A stretch of DNA of 64,000 nucleotides from Adineta vaga (Eukaryota; Rotifera): assembly GCA_021613535.1 (NCBI GenBank), contig CP075497.1:5828001-5892000 (forward strand), in the 5' to 3' direction. Numbering within the stretch: position 1 is the stretch's first letter; the number at the start of each line of letters is the position of its first letter. Below the pieces are notes generated by a model. The model was not told the DNA's origin, did not search any database, and saw only the letters and a list, made by a program, of their open reading frames with translations. Made by a program: the position numbers and the translations under genes. Shown here one piece after another: positions 21,148 to 33,976 of the stretch.

Positions 21148-23216
21148 TTAACCAAGCCAAACATGATGAAAACATGGCGGTAATGGAATCATAGTAGCAG
21201 CTTGAAAGAAAAATAAAGAAAATAAATGAAAACATTTCTATTCAGGGTTATCAGCAATTAAGCATGTACCTGCAAAAATCACGACCCATTTTAAGCCAAA
21301 ACATGGCTGACAATACAAATGATGTTGCGCTTGCTGCTGCTGCAGTGTTGTCTGCGCCTGTGGTGTATTTGCTGAGCAAATGCCTTTTAGTTTTAGAAAA
21401 ACAAAGAAGAATGAGTCGTGATTTTTTTTCTCGGGAAATTGTTTTAAGCAAAAATCCGCAAGCATTAATCAAAGCTCATTTATATAGGACATGACTTACG
21501 AAATATGCCAGGTGGGATAGGTCGATAAATCGCTGGTGGAAATGGATGAAAGCCAGCAGGTGCTGTATTCGTCGGATCAGGAAAAATAACTCGATGTGTT
21601 GGATGACCAGATGGAACTAATGGAAGAAATGTTGTATGGAAATATGGAGATGATTTTGTTTGATATCGTAATGGAGTTTGTTTTTGAGCATAGAGAGTTC
21701 CATAAAGTTTATGCCAATTCTTTTCATTTGAACTGTTTTCTATGGTATTTGAAATTGATGCTAAAGGTAAAACATAGTGTGATAGTAAAAACAAAATTTG
21801 AGATTGTTTTTCTTACCAGTTTTATCAAAATCTCGACTACACAGATCATGCCAAAGAAGATTATCATTTAAAGTATTGTAAATATCACGACAAGTTAATT
21901 GAAGTTTACATATCGATTGTACTGGAAGATATTTCGCTAAACGAAACTAAAGAAAAGATTTTTAGAAGATAAAAATGATGCAAATGAATATTACTTTAAT
22001 TTCATTAGGTAAACCAATTAATGTTGCAGTTGAACGTTGTCCCGATTCTGGAAAAATATATTTTCATAGAATTAAACATAGATTTTTAATCGAAATATCG
22101 AATTTACCTTCGAGCAATTTACATAATAAACGATTTGCTATATTATCTTTGAATATACGCGATAATGTACGAAGATCACGATAAGGAAACGTAGCATTTG
22201 AAGATGTTCCTAGAATAAAATAAACAATTTTATTTAAACATGCAATATTGATCGTAATGTACTAGAATAACGATGATAATACTCAAATATGATATATATT
22301 TTTCTTATCACCTGAAATTTTCTATTCATAATCATCAAAATACGGATAACATTAATCACTCTTACAAAACAATAGAGTAATATATGACTGTTTTATTTGA
22401 TCAGACTATCATTCATCTAATGTTAATTCGTTGATTTTTACCTGGTTTTTGAGTTTGTAAATAATCTCCAATATTCAGTGACAATTTCCCACATGCTTGT
22501 GAAATTGCATTTACAACACCTGAAAAAAAAGCGCAAAGAAAACCAAATATGCTATTATTAGAATTAGAAAAAAGGCTCTTTGTTTTACCATCAATTGTGA
22601 TCAATGAATCTGTTTTCATAATTGCTAATGAACATCGAATACGTTCTTCTTCACATAGTTTATGTCGATAACGAATAACATAAAATGTCGATGATTTTCT
22701 CGCATTTTTTATATTATAATTATTTTCTGTATCCTAAAATCACAAATGATATAAAAAATAATTTAATTCACACATCTTTTCATTATATTTTACCATTTGA
22801 AAACCACTTTCAAGCATTAAAGCATGAAGGACAATAATCATATAATCAAATTCACTTTCCGGTTGCGAATCTTCGACAAGTCGATATATTGATATGGGAT
22901 ATGATTGTGAATCTCGTACTTCATCTAATGTTAATGGTTGATCTGTTGATGATAGTAATGGTAACAACATGAAATGATTCTCAGGATCATTGTTTAATAT
23001 ATAAATTGTATCACCATTAACAAGGCCAGATTGTGATATGGTTTGATTTTCATCTAATAAATCTTTTCCATTTAATGAGAGATGAAAATTGCTTTTTTTC
23101 AAGGATGAAAACTGATTTTTGATTTGAATTTTTAAATCACTTAAAGAGAAATCTTCTTTGACATCATCAAATATTGCTAATTGCGTTTGAGTGTGATATT
23201 TTATTCGAAATTTCAT
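21148..23216 (-). CDS. FBXO7: F-box only protein 7 (UBL, FP domain, F-box, Pro-rich tail)
   Basis: FBXO7 is an SCF substrate receptor that also binds the proteasome regulator PI31. Exons (minus): 22794..23216, 22589..22733, 22442..22519, 22108..22209, 21995..22047, 21817..21946, 21500..21760, 21270..21383, 21148..21200; total 1359 bp, 452 aa. Residues 1-80 are ubiquitin-like with SLNGKDLLDENQTISQSGL. The Fbxo7/PI31 domain includes ALMLESGFQM, YRHKLC and SRIFKDNI. The F-box (about 259-307) reads LIGLPNEIK, then RLAKYLPVQSICKLQLTCRD and LLWHDLC. A Pro-rich region with FPPAIYRPIPPG follows, as in vertebrates. The last two exons (a Gln-rich segment and a short tail) rest only on splice phase. Confidence 0.9.
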
Positions 23217-23477
23217 TTTTCGAACAAAACAAACTAAACTCGACCGATAATTTCAAAAAACAGTAGACAGCGCTCTCTTCCTTCTTAAACAAATTAGACT
23301 ATAAGCAAGCAATGAGAATTCACATGATCGTCTTTCTCTATCTACCAATCAGAACGAATGTCGCTGTATGAGAGATTTTCCTTATCAATATAGACAATAC
23401 ATATTTATACATATGGACATGTTTTGTTTTTCACCTTTTATATCGTATTTTAAATCTGATTGTTGTGTCTAGGCAAT
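23217..23477. promoter_or_regulatory. divergent promoter region between FBXO7 and TRA2
   Basis: The start codons of two divergent housekeeping-type genes are 261 bp apart, so the promoters must be shared or overlap. Confidence 0.5.
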
Positions 23478-24677
23478 ATGAGTAACCATGATGTGAGTAA
23501 TTTCCAAGTTCGAAACTTTTCATTTGAATTTTATTTTTCAAACTATGTAGTCTTCGATCGAACGAAACCCCAAACGATCTCGAAGACGTTCATCAACTCC
23601 TCCATCACATAGTCGATCACGTTTATCATCACAACGGTAAAATAATTTTGTAAATTCGAATTCTTTTGAAATTGAAAGAAATAGTTTAATGAAGATTCTA
23701 GAAGATATGTCTTTGATTACTAAGAAAATGAGAACGAGAGCTTTAATTAGACGGAAGTTGTTAGATAACGATGAATTTGTCCTTGAGTTTTGGACTTAGC
23801 GAACTGGTATTCATCTTAAAAATGCAAACAAATAGATGTTTAGTATAGAATATGTTTTTGTTTTTTCTTGAATAGTTCACGTTCTCGATCGTCTCGTCGA
23901 TCAAAACTTAGTCCACTCAGTTCAACAAGTACTCGACAACAAACAGAAGATGGGAAACGATTAGGTCCAAAGCCCAATTCGATACTTGGAGTTTTTGGTT
24001 TATCTTCACGAACAACTGAAAAAGATCTGAAAGGTTGATTTTATTATCTTTAAGCAAAAAAATCTGCAAATGATTCTGTTTTCAGACTTATTTCAAAGAT
24101 TTGGTCGATTAAAAGATGTTCAACTTATTGTTGATAAGAAAACATCTATATCTCGTGGTTTTGCTTTTGTTTATTTTGAAACTGTTAACGACGCGACAAA
24201 CGTAAGAATAAAGAAACTCGTTCAGTTATCAGTATCTCATTTAAATAATTCTTTCCTAGGCAATAGAATCTATGCGTTATGTAGAAATAGATGGTCGAAA
24301 TGTACGTATCGAATATTCCATAACACAAACTGCTCATAAACCAAGTAAGTTATTCTTAAATTTATTTCGAATTATGATTATTTTTTGATATTAATATAAA
24401 AGCACCTGGTGTTTATATGGGCGATCGTATACCTCGTCCATCAAATCGATCAAGAACAATTTATCATCGAATATATGAAGATCGAAAACGGAAACATTAT
24501 CGGTTTGTTCACGTACATATTCGAATAATACGTTCTGATATATTATAGTTTCATTTAGCTCACGTTCTCGTAGTCGATCACCAAGACGAATTCGTATGAA
24601 ATTTGAATTCAAGTAAAAACTTCCATTTATATTTTTCTTTAGATAACGATCGTCGGCGTTCTAGAGATGAACGGTAA
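23478..24677 (+). CDS. TRA2B: Transformer-2-type SR splicing regulator
   Basis: TRA2 proteins bind GA-rich exonic enhancers and promote exon inclusion. Exons: 23478..23492, 23551..23636, 23876..24033, 24086..24201, 24260..24344, 24403..24502, 24561..24595, 24643..24677; total 630 bp, 209 aa. The RS1 region is rich in RSR/SRS. The single RRM (about 68-145) has RNP2 as LGVFGL and RNP1 as RGFAFVYF. The TRA2 linker signature follows the RRM as HKPTPGVYMG. A shorter RS2 tail ends the protein; vertebrates have a Gly-rich stretch there that is missing. The last junction is uncertain: another donor at 24612 would end in RMKFEFK instead. The 15-base first coding exon is supported by GTGAGT and phase. 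Confidence 0.88.
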
Positions 24678-25670
24678 TGAATCGGAAGATGAATTTCATC
24701 AAGGTGAGTATCTCAACAAAACATTGATATAGATTTTCTTTTCTTTTTTTCTTTTAAAAACTGAGAACATATTTCAAACTAACCTTTCCATTGACTAAAC
24801 AATTGTTTTTACTCTTTTTTTTCTATTTATTTATTTAATTTTTATTTCAATGTTATTGCATGACAAGACTCTTGAATTAATTATTTTTATTTTATGTACC
24901 AAGAAAAAAGAAATAATGTAAAGATGTTTAAACAAGAAACAGAAGTTATATAATGAAGAAAAGAAGAAGATGATGATATTTAAATAAGAAATATCTAGAA
25001 ATACATACAGAAAAATCTCAGTCAAAGAAAATCAACGAATGAGATGGCAAGTAAGTTTCTATATTTTAGATTTCATTGTTATTTTTCCTCTTGTTTATTA
25101 TATATTTTTCTAAATTCAAATAAAATATTCTAAAAAAGAAGAGTCTCTTCTTGTATTGATAAACTGACGAAATGATCATTGATACAACTATTAACCTAAT
25201 GAGTTGTTTATATATTTTCATAACAGAAAAGAAAAAATTCACTTGTGTAGTTTTAGTTGTCGTATGTCAACATGAATAATCACTTATTTACTTTTGTAAG
25301 TCAAACAAAAAATATCATGACATGTGAATTTTCTAAGAAAAAGATCGACTAAGATCAAAATACTATCATCAAATACGAACAAAGATTCTATTATGTAACG
25401 ATTGCAATAGTTCCTTTTCTAATCATGAAATTTATAATTAACATTGAACATCATTTATTCTCACATCGAAAAGTACGAAACGATTACGTACCTTTATAAA
25501 ATAAACAAATACTTGAAATTTAAAAAATGTTGATTGTTCTCTTTTACTTGAAATAGAAAAAAAGAAAAGAAAAACAGACTTTTTTCTCACCGATCAAAAA
25601 AGGAAAGATTTCATTCGCTGATGGCAAGTTTCTTTCTTGGTTGCTATTAAATCACAGTAACATTTTAAAT
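24678..25670. other. 1 kb intergenic or UTR region downstream of TRA2
   Basis: AT-rich, no coding frame. A strong donor-like AAG/GTGAGT at about 24701 suggests that the TRA2 3'UTR may be spliced or have an alternative end. An ATGGCAAGTAAG near 25043 is another donor-like site. Confidence 0.35.
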
Positions 25671-27286
25671 ATGTCTCATATTTCGTCAAACCAAAACTCA
25701 TGGGTTTTAATGCCACAACAATCACCCATACCAAATGGATCGATGAACATTTCTATGGTTTGTAATCGAATGAAATTTTTAAAAGAAACAAATCTGACAT
25801 CTTCTTTTTTCCAGGTAGGCCAACCATCAGTACTACCACCGCAAATGTATCCAACCTCTCAATTACAAGTGAATCTCATTCTTTTACAACTATTTCATAT
25901 ATGCCTTTCTTTTTCCTAGATGTTATCACCTATTATGATGAATAAACAGGTGAGTTCATTTTTTGGGATTTTCTTCTTTTGTTTACTTTTTTGTTGAAAT
26001 AGAATGTTCGTTATCATATTCCACGTATTAATCCAAGTAATCTAGATGATATTCCAACGGAATATCGATCGATGTTAGCAATTAATTATCCACCTCGAAA
26101 TGACGATGATCTTGATGGTTGGTTTACATATTTTCAATATGAAATAGCGATCTATCGTCAAGCAATGCGACGTATTATCTATGATGTTATGCAATTTCGT
26201 CATCAGCATCGTGTATTAGTCGCAGCAAATTTGGATCTACAATCTAAAATAGATAATTATGATAAGAAGAAAAAAGTTCTATATGAACTTTTTCAAGGAG
26301 ATAAACTTGATAAAGAAAAAGTTCGAGAAATATTTGGTAGAATATAAAAACTTTCTTTTTTTTCTACAGGATGATCATTGATTATTAAATTTAGGTCGTT
26401 TAAATGGAAAAATAACAGCTCAAGCGCGTGAATTAAAAGATCAGGAAGTGAAAATTTCGACTTGTGAACGAGAATTAACACGCGTATATTTTCAAAGAAA
26501 ATTATTTCATCTATCTTCATACTGTCTTTTGTTTTAGAGAGAAGAATTACGTGCTCAATACGATCAATTGGTACGTAAAAGTCAAACACGTGAAGCGGAA
26601 ATTAAAGCAGCTCGAGAACGTGTCAATAAAGCTGATACACTTGAAGATACCATTAAATATCAAGATCGTGTTATTGAAAGACTTCAAGCAATGATAAGTA
26701 GTTATATGAGACAAAAACGAACCGAAGGTAAAAATCTTCATTTGGGAAAGAAGATGGATGAGAAATCCATTCATTTTCTTCGTTTTCATAGGAACAATCA
26801 ATGATATTGATCGAACTTTATTAACTGAACATGCTGCTTTAAATGCCGAAACGAAAAAACTTCTAGTTTGTCATTTGAAACTCTCTATTTGAATGATTTC
26901 TTTTCTTTTATGTAGAGAAATCGACCACCAGAACAGCCGGGAATGTTGCCTAACAATCGAGAAAATATTATCCAACAAACTCAAGCTCGACAAACTGAAC
27001 TTACACAACAAAATATTGCGTTTCAAAGAGAATTAGATGCACTAAGCGCAGAAGTAAATATTGATCTACTGTTTATTAAATTCTATGTTTATTCTGTTCG
27101 ATTAGTTTGAAGAAAATGCTGAAATTTGGAAAAAAGAAAAAGCTGATCTTCTAGAACAAATCGATATGATTGATAAACCAGTAAGTTTTCGGAATAGTTT
27201 CTCTCTCCATCAATAACACGGAAATTCTTATTTTCCTTTGGGTCTAGATAACAACACGACAAACGCAAAATAATAATCCGAAATAA
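25671..27286 (+). CDS. coiled-coil protein, possibly CCDC33-like
   Basis: Exons: 25671..25757, 25815..25868, 25920..25949, 26003..26336, 26395..26483, 26538..26727, 26792..26865, 26916..27053, 27106..27180, 27248..27286; total 1110 bp, 369 aa, all in phase. Residues 1-57 are Met/Pro/Gln-rich. Then comes DDIPTEYRSMLAINYPPRNDDDL-type sequence and long helical segments of charged heptads from about residue 95 onward, including YRQAMRRIIYDVMQFRHQHR and ERVNKADTLEDTIKYQDRV. The layout resembles the C-terminal coiled coil of CCDC33, a guess from memory. The AATAAA at 27282-27287 overlaps the stop codon. The next gene is convergent, 106 bp away. Confidence 0.8.
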
Positions 27287-27392
27287 ACTATTTATTTTAT
27301 CTATGTATTTACAATGATTTCTTTTGCAAATTCGAATAATACATTTCTACTTTTCTGATTCTTAATTGATCTATTATTTGTTTCTATTGCAT

Positions 27393-28406
27393 TTAAGAAG
27401 ATGCTTTCTGAATTCGATATAATAAAAAATGCATCATACGTAATTCATCAATGGACAAACTATGAAATGAAATTGTCAATGGTGAACAACATTCTTCTCC
27501 TTTTTTCTGACTAAATTGAGCATTTCTTTCAATCCATTTTGTAAATTTACCCATAAAATGTTGTTCAAATGTCATCGGATGAAAAGTTTCTAATTGATGA
27601 TTATCACGTAGATTAGTTACAAAAATACCAATTTGTGCAAGACAATAAGCAATATTGATATCTTCGGCTCTATCCGTATGACATGATTTTCGTTGATCAG
27701 GTTTGGTTAGAATTTGTTCACCTAATTCAATGAGCGTTTTTTGACTTAGAACATAACCAGCACCGCCTGATGCATAAAAACGGTCAGGCGTTTGAGCAAC
27801 ATAACCATAATATGAAGTTTGATTTGATTGTCGACGTCGAAGAAAATGACGAAGATTTTCCACAATGACAAAAGTATCATCATCACCTTTGAAAAACCAA
27901 TCATAATTTAAACGATATCGATTGTAAATATAATGTAACGAATGAAGAACTTTTGATGATAATTCATCGTATTTTTCGATTTTATCATCGCCAATGTATG
28001 CTATGGGAAAACGATACATCGAGTGATTCACAGGTGTTGATGGAGGTGAACCAGCAATAATAAAAAGTGAACGATCACATCGTTTAGCCCATGTTCTAAA
28101 TGCGAAGATTGGAAAGGAAAAATAACGAATTCAGTTTCTCTATGTTACGTACTCGTAAACAACAAGTGCTCGATCCAATCGTAAAACTGTTGTCGGAATC
28201 CAACAAAGGATCTTTGTATTTAAATTAATAATATCAGTTTGATCGATGAAAGTGTCAGGTGATAATGGTTGAATGTTATTGTCACAATCACGTTCGGAGA
28301 AATAAAATATATAAATCAAAGGTTGAATGATTAACAATAAAAGTAGAAAGCAAGAAATAAACATTCGACGACGATAGAACAACATGGGAATATGAAAGAT
28401 TACCAT
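27393..28406 (-). CDS. C1GALT1-like beta-1,3-galactosyltransferase
   Basis: Core 1 synthases add galactose to GalNAc-Ser/Thr in the Golgi to make the core 1 O-glycan. Exons 28153..28406 and 27393..28095 total 957 bp, 318 aa. The topology is type II: a short cytosolic tail with RRR, then a membrane anchor at about 16-36. Catalytic-domain features in order are ILCWIPTT, ETWAKRCD at the exon junction, DWFFKGDDDTFV with the metal-binding DDD at 155-157, RFYASGGAGYVLS, and AEDINIAYCL. It ends FHSLSIDELRMMHFLLYR, in the place of the family's conserved C-terminal FHYV-type segment. It is about 45 residues shorter than the human enzyme. I cannot separate C1GALT1 from its invertebrate paralogues. Confidence 0.88.
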
Positions 28407-28937
28407 AAGAAAAAGAAAGGTAAGGAATAATAAATGACAAGCTGAAAATATATAAAGATTTCGTATGTATAACCTTCACATCATGTACTATTTACTTTTT
28501 GAATAGAATGAAAAACGAAAATAAAATGATTCAAATGTATGAAAATAAAGAAAAAGAATCTTGCACATCGTTTTGTATAACGAGTTCGTAAAAGCTCTTT
28601 TAATATAACAAAACAAATTTACAATAAATCTGTTTCTATTTCGACGTTTTCTTTTTCTTATAAGAAAATAATTTTAGAAATCTGATTTGAGTTCACGAAA
28701 TGATCAGATAGAAGTCGGAAGAATATTAGAAAATAGAATTTCTCATCTTCTACTTTTTCAAAACACGACGACATGAAATTTTGCTGAATAAATTATATAT
28801 TGATCGAATATGTTCGTCTGAGTAGTAAAATAAATATTTATGAATAAGAAGATTGATTTTAATTAAAATTGATTAAAAATCACTGCTCCAATCAGAGCAC
28901 TTTACTTCTCATGAGTATTTTTTCTGTCAGAACATTA
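28407..28937. other. intergenic between ENPP and C1GALT1-like genes
   Basis: AT-rich, 531 bp, no coding frame on either strand. It should hold the end of the ENPP transcript and the C1GALT1-like promoter, both on the minus strand. Confidence 0.35.
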
Positions 28938-30805
28938 TTAAAAACTGAAAGACAGTAGGAAAAAGCAGATAACACAATAAATTAATTGATGAAATGTTAA
29001 TCTGCTTGCACCGGAAGTGAAATTATTTACTGTTGTTGGAGTTGTTGTTGGAACTGTTGTTCGAGTTGTTGTTGAAGTTGAAGACTCTATTGGCATAAAA
29101 ATATGAGTCAAGTTGAGAAGAGAACCAGCTGTTGCATATGGATTCGGACTAAGTTTAAGAATGTGACAGGCAATATGATAAATATCGACATTATTGAGTG
29201 AATGAATTTGAACATTTTTATTGAAGGAAGGACCACGAGCCATAAATATACTTTGCATTGATGCCAGTGTATTATCCCATCCATGATTACCTTTGTTAGG
29301 ATAACTTGAATTAGTAGTTGCCTATATGTAAGTATGCAATGATATTCTATTAGACGTATTCAATGATTTACTTCAGATAAAATTTGACCTTCAATATCTG
29401 ATAATGCAGTTATTTCGCCAAGACGATGTTTGGGTTTAGAATAATGGAAACGTTCAGGCATTTCATCGCGTTTATATACTGTTACATTGGGAATACTGCT
29501 AAGATTATTAAAAACTTCTTCTGTCTAATTTGATTTTAAAAGAAAAATTATTTTCTGTAAATTTAGAATTTATTTAATCTCACTTGTCCATTTCGTGGCA
29601 TTACATTGAATAAAGCACCGGAAAGAATAGTTGATTCAACAGCTGCTTTATTGAGATATTTTTCATAGATTGGTCGTACTACTTTTGTTACATTTGTCAT
29701 ACCCTAAAGAATGCAATATTTTTAAATGATTATAAGTTTCTTTGATAAGATTTTCAACATACATGATCAGAGACAATCATAATATTTAAGTTACCATCAA
29801 GTTCTTGTTGTACTTTATCAACTAAATATTTGATGTCAAGATCAAGCCGCAATAACTAATTAGAAGTACTATATATTTAATTTTTCGGTTGTTTATTGAA
29901 TTTACCGTATCACGCATTTCTGGAGAATTAGGACCATATGTATGACCTTGTTTATCTGGTTCACTTTTGATAAATCACAACAATTATCTCAAAATTTCCT
30001 ATCAAATTTTCAACTTACAAATGATATAATAACACTAGTTGTACTGGTAATTCTCGAAGATATCGAATAGCATTATCAATCTTCTCTCGCAAAGGTATAC
30101 TATCTGAATATGTCCAACTATAAATAAGCGGACGAATACCATGAAATTCATTGTGACATGCGGGCCAAAATAGAACAGCAGATTTAACATTCTGAAAAAA
30201 AACCATGCAAACAGAATATGATTATATATTTGACTTTTTCCCCCTCAAACTTGTTTAGTAGCAGTGATCCAAATGGGCTCCACTTTTGGATCAGACCATT
30301 GTCCTTCCTCACGACTACCTGAAATAATCAAGTATTCATTTTATATACTCACGAAAATTGTAAACTACAAACTCATTCCAATCGTTTTATTCAATAATCT
30401 ATCATAGAATGTGTTATGTATTATACCATGATCTTCTTGATACATTCCTAAATTTTAATCATAGAATTAAGAATAACTAATTCTTATTCTTAAAAGATTC
30501 GAATACCTGTCGCAATGGATATATGATTAGGAAATGTCATTGTCGTAAATGTTGGTCGCATTCCATGTGTTGCTTGAACACCTTGATTACGAAATTCATT
30601 TAAGTTTAATAATTGATGTTCATTCAAATAATCATGTCGAAAACCTTTAGAAAACAAGTTATGACAATTATACATCTTTCAAAGCTCTCATTCACTAACC
30701 ATCAAGTGAAATGATGAGTAAACGTGGTGGCAGACTGGAAGATTTCTTTTCCGCATCAATCGATGAGAATAACAGAATTTGTAAGAGAAGAACTCGATGG
30801 TACAT
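28938..30805 (-). CDS. ENPP-family ectonucleotide pyrophosphatase/phosphodiesterase (ENPP4/5-like)
   Basis: ENPPs hydrolyse phosphodiester or pyrophosphate bonds outside the cell with two zinc ions. Exons (minus): 30700..30805, 30507..30644, 30373..30447, 30251..30318, 30019..30191, 29906..29963, 29763..29855, 29584..29703, 29372..29524, 28938..29321; total 1368 bp, 455 aa. A signal peptide starts the protein. All expected metal and catalytic motifs are present: LIISLDGFRHD, the nucleophile Thr in MTFPNH, FEPDKQGHTYGP, MIVSDHGM and GNHGWDN. A Thr/Pro-rich stalk and a hydrophobic C-terminus (LIYCVICFFLLSFSF) suggest a membrane or GPI anchor. The short form lacking SMB and nuclease-like domains matches ENPP4/5. 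Confidence 0.92.
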
Positions 30806-31140
30806 TATCGATAAAACGAAAAAGTAAGAAATGACTTCTTTTCAAACAGAATCATCAACTTATATCAAAAAATAGAAATAAATCATTGTTTCTTTGCTAC
30901 TTTTATTACCATATACATATATCATTTGTTCTTATCTTTGAAAAACAACTATGTATTTACGAGATTATCGAATCTTATATATATATATATATATACATAA
31001 AGAAAACAATAATCGTTTGGCCTTTTTCATGTAAATAACGTTTGAATTTTGCTCGTAGAGTTAATGTCAAAAAACAGATGTCGGTTAGATTTTCATTATT
31101 ACAATGATGAAAACAAAAAAGAACGAAATAAACACATAGA
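30806..31140. other. intergenic upstream of the ENPP gene
   Basis: 335 bp of AT-rich sequence with an (AT)n run at 30979-30996. No coding frame. It lies between two minus-strand genes. Confidence 0.35.
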
Positions 31141-32309
31141 TTAAATTAATTGTTCAAGTTCATCAGCAGATCGATTTAAATACGAAGCGGCTTCTCGATA
31201 AGCATTAACAAGAACTTTAATTGAGCTTGTTTCTGTATTTGATAATTTCGTTTGTTTTGATGATCTATTTATATTTGTTGATGAATCCGTTGTTCCTAAA
31301 GAGAAATCGAAAAAATAAGTATGAGAGAAATGAAAAAAAAAGCGTATTGATAAGAACCATTTGTGTGTGAATGAGATGAAGTAAGTGTTGGAGGTGGTGC
31401 AGTTAATGATTGAAGAAAACTTGATGGAGAGAAATTTGGACGAAATAGAGGCGATGTTGAACTAGTACCATTTGAAGTTGGAGTAGATGTTCCAGCAGAA
31501 AAATATGCTGATAAATCCAATTGTGGACAGAATTGTTGAGAAAATGCATGACGAAGAAAATCAGCATCTAATGCAGATAATGTTGACGTAGAAGGTGTAA
31601 CAAGATCAGACTATAAAGTAATAAAAACACATTATCTTGATGATTTTTTATATCTGATATAAAAAGAAAACGATGTGTTCTTGTTGAAATCATGAATGCG
31701 AAATAAAGTGAAGACAACACCTTCAACGATTATAACATAATTACAGTTTTCGTTGTCGAATTTGTTGATGTTGAATTTGATCGATTCTTTTTCGTATTTG
31801 TTTCATTGGAATGTGATGTACTTGAATGTTCCTATTAAAAAAAAGAAAGAATCTTTAAAAATAGATGATCATCAATCTAGAAAACACTTTTACTTGATGT
31901 GAAAATCCATGTGATGATTGATGAGATTTTCGTCCTTTGAAAATACTACGAATCATTCGACGAATTCGTTCATGAGATAAATCACGAAATTCTTTGATGC
32001 AAGCATTTTCAAGTGCTTTGACTTGCTCATCATATGTTGAACCGAGTGACGATGAATCGTTCATTAACGTTTGAATAAATAACTAATAAAGAAAAAAAAG
32101 AACATGATTTATTTAGATTTGACAGAATTTACCTTAAGAGTTTTCATGCGTAATTGAGAATCATTTTCTTTTTTCGTTTTATTGTTAGTAAGCGTTTGTT
32201 CATCAGTGTGATTTGGTGAGTGTTTATTTGATGAATTGATTGAAGTTGTAGCTGTTCCATTGGCACGATGCGGTGACCGGGAACGATCTTTTGGTGACTG
32301 AGAAAGCAT
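31141..32309 (-). CDS. unassigned Ser/Thr-rich nuclear-type protein with helical ends
   Basis: I do not recognise this gene. Exons 32133..32309, 31894..32082, 31745..31831, 31358..31610 and 31141..31295 total 861 bp, 286 aa, all in phase. It starts with SP/RS-type residues (MLSQSPKDRSRSPHR). A predicted helical block follows with DEQVKALENACIKEFRDL and ERIRRMIRSIFKGRK, basic enough to bind nucleic acid or carry a nuclear signal. The middle is Ser/Thr/Asn-rich. The C-terminal 30 residues, with VNAYREAASYLNRSADELEQLI, form an amphipathic helix likely to be an interaction module. The composition suggests a transcriptional or chromatin co-regulator, but that is inference only. Confidence 0.75.
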
Positions 32310-32543
32310 ATCTAGAAAGAAAAGAAAAAGAAAACGTTGATCACTTACTTTATATTATTTACAGTGAGATATTTCGAGAAAAGCCGATGACGAAGGAGAA
32401 GTAGAAGGAGCAGAAGAAGCAGAAAAGAAAAAGAAGAAATCGTCTTCTTTCTTTGTATTCATTTTTTTTCTGTTTCTTTTCAGTTATTCTGTCATTATTT
32501 ATGAAAATACGAAGTGATGAATGAACAGACTAAGCATGTTCTC

Positions 32544-32566
32544 TTCTTCTTCTTCTTCTTCTTCTT
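32544..32566. repeat. TTC triplet microsatellite
   Basis: Seven or so TTC units upstream of the Ser-rich minus-strand gene. Confidence 0.8.
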
Positions 32567-33317
32567 TTTTTATTCCAATTCTCTCCAGTTTTCTTGCTAT
32601 TAATCTATTGACGTTGTTCTGCATGTTCAGGTTGACATATTCTCATCGATGTATGTAGAGTTATCTCACTAATAGAACGATGCTTGAATCAATTTCAGCA
32701 AAATGAACTCTAACTTACATGTATATATATAAGGAAAAATGACGCACTACGAACGGAAAGCTCTTTTCCTGTCTTATTTTCCCTAAAAAAGGTTTTTTTT
32801 TCCTCGCTGAATCTCTTCGTTTTTTTTTAACTACAAGACATCTCACCATTGTAGTTAACGAAGGTGAAAGCCGGTAAACGTCTTTATATGTGCAATGTCG
32901 GTAAACTATTAAAAACAGAAAGTGAACGTTGGGAGTATGCTCATTCCGCTCGTCTAACAAAGAAATTGATAATGAAGACGAACGACGCATTTTGCACTAC
33001 TACTCATAACAGTATTTTCCTTCTTGCCTTTTCCTTCTCTTCATCCAAAAAAACGGTGTGTGTGTGCGTTTCTTCTTTCCGACGAAGACGACAATTCATT
33101 TTCTCTGCGCCCAAAAAAAAGAATGACGAGAGAAGCACGGAGAGAAGATCATGTTTTCTGTTCTCAAATGGAATAATATAAGACGAATGAGCACACACGC
33201 ACACATACAATATGTAGCTTAGATTCTATTACGTACCGACGCGACCACCACTCGAGATCTGCTTTGCTTTGACTAGATGACGGAAGTGAAATAGTAACCA
33301 TGTCATAGCAGTAAAAA

Positions 33318-33340
33318 AAGAAGAAGAAGAAGAAGAAGAC
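33318..33340. repeat. GAA triplet microsatellite
   Basis: Seven or so GAA units in the divergent region before the TBC1D2-like gene. Confidence 0.8.
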
Positions 33341-33976
33341 ATATTGCTAGTCACCTGTCATTATTAAATGAAGCTAGTAATTGTTATTGCAATATTCTAA
33401 TAACGGAAGTCTTTCAGACAAAATCATCAATCTAATCGATTCATTTTATTTTCATTTCAATTATAAAATGTTCCTATGAGTTTTACATTATTGATCGAGT
33501 CAAGTATCAAGCTGATGCAAATCAAATAACATCAAAATATTCATACTGATAAACGATAAAACTATATATTTTTCTTGTTTATCAATGACACTCTGCGACT
33601 CATTTCAATCAAATACTATACCCAACAGCTGGCTGCTGTTGCCAATTGATAGAGATAAAGGCAACGACGAAGAAAAAGAGAGGGATAGAGAGAGAGAAAG
33701 AAACGAAATACGAAAAAACAACATAGAAATGAAAGAAAGAATATTATATTGAATAGAGACACATTTGTGAAAAAATCCGTCTATCTACTCGACAGAGACT
33801 CGAAGCAAGAAAAAAAACACACAAGGCACAACTATTTCATTAATCATATTTTTGCTTATTTTCAAACATCGTAATTATTTATAAACATCAGTAATTTATC
33901 CAACACAAATCATTCGAAAATTTGAAATTATTTGCAAAATTAAGAATACATTTGAAAGACGAGATGACACATAACA

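Larger units (their letters stand above)
32310..33976. promoter_or_regulatory. 1.67 kb divergent region upstream of the Ser-rich and TBC1D2-like genes
   Basis: No supported gene. It contains TTC/GAA triplet runs (32544-32566 and 33318-33340), GAGAGA near 33684-33700 and several overlapping frames on both strands around 32715-33210 that are low-complexity shadows. It must include promoters for two genes transcribed outward. Confidence 0.4.

Noticed and set aside
32715-33210. Several overlapping open frames on both strands
   Set aside because: They coincide with purine/pyrimidine tracts and triplet repeats; mutual shadows without coding signal.
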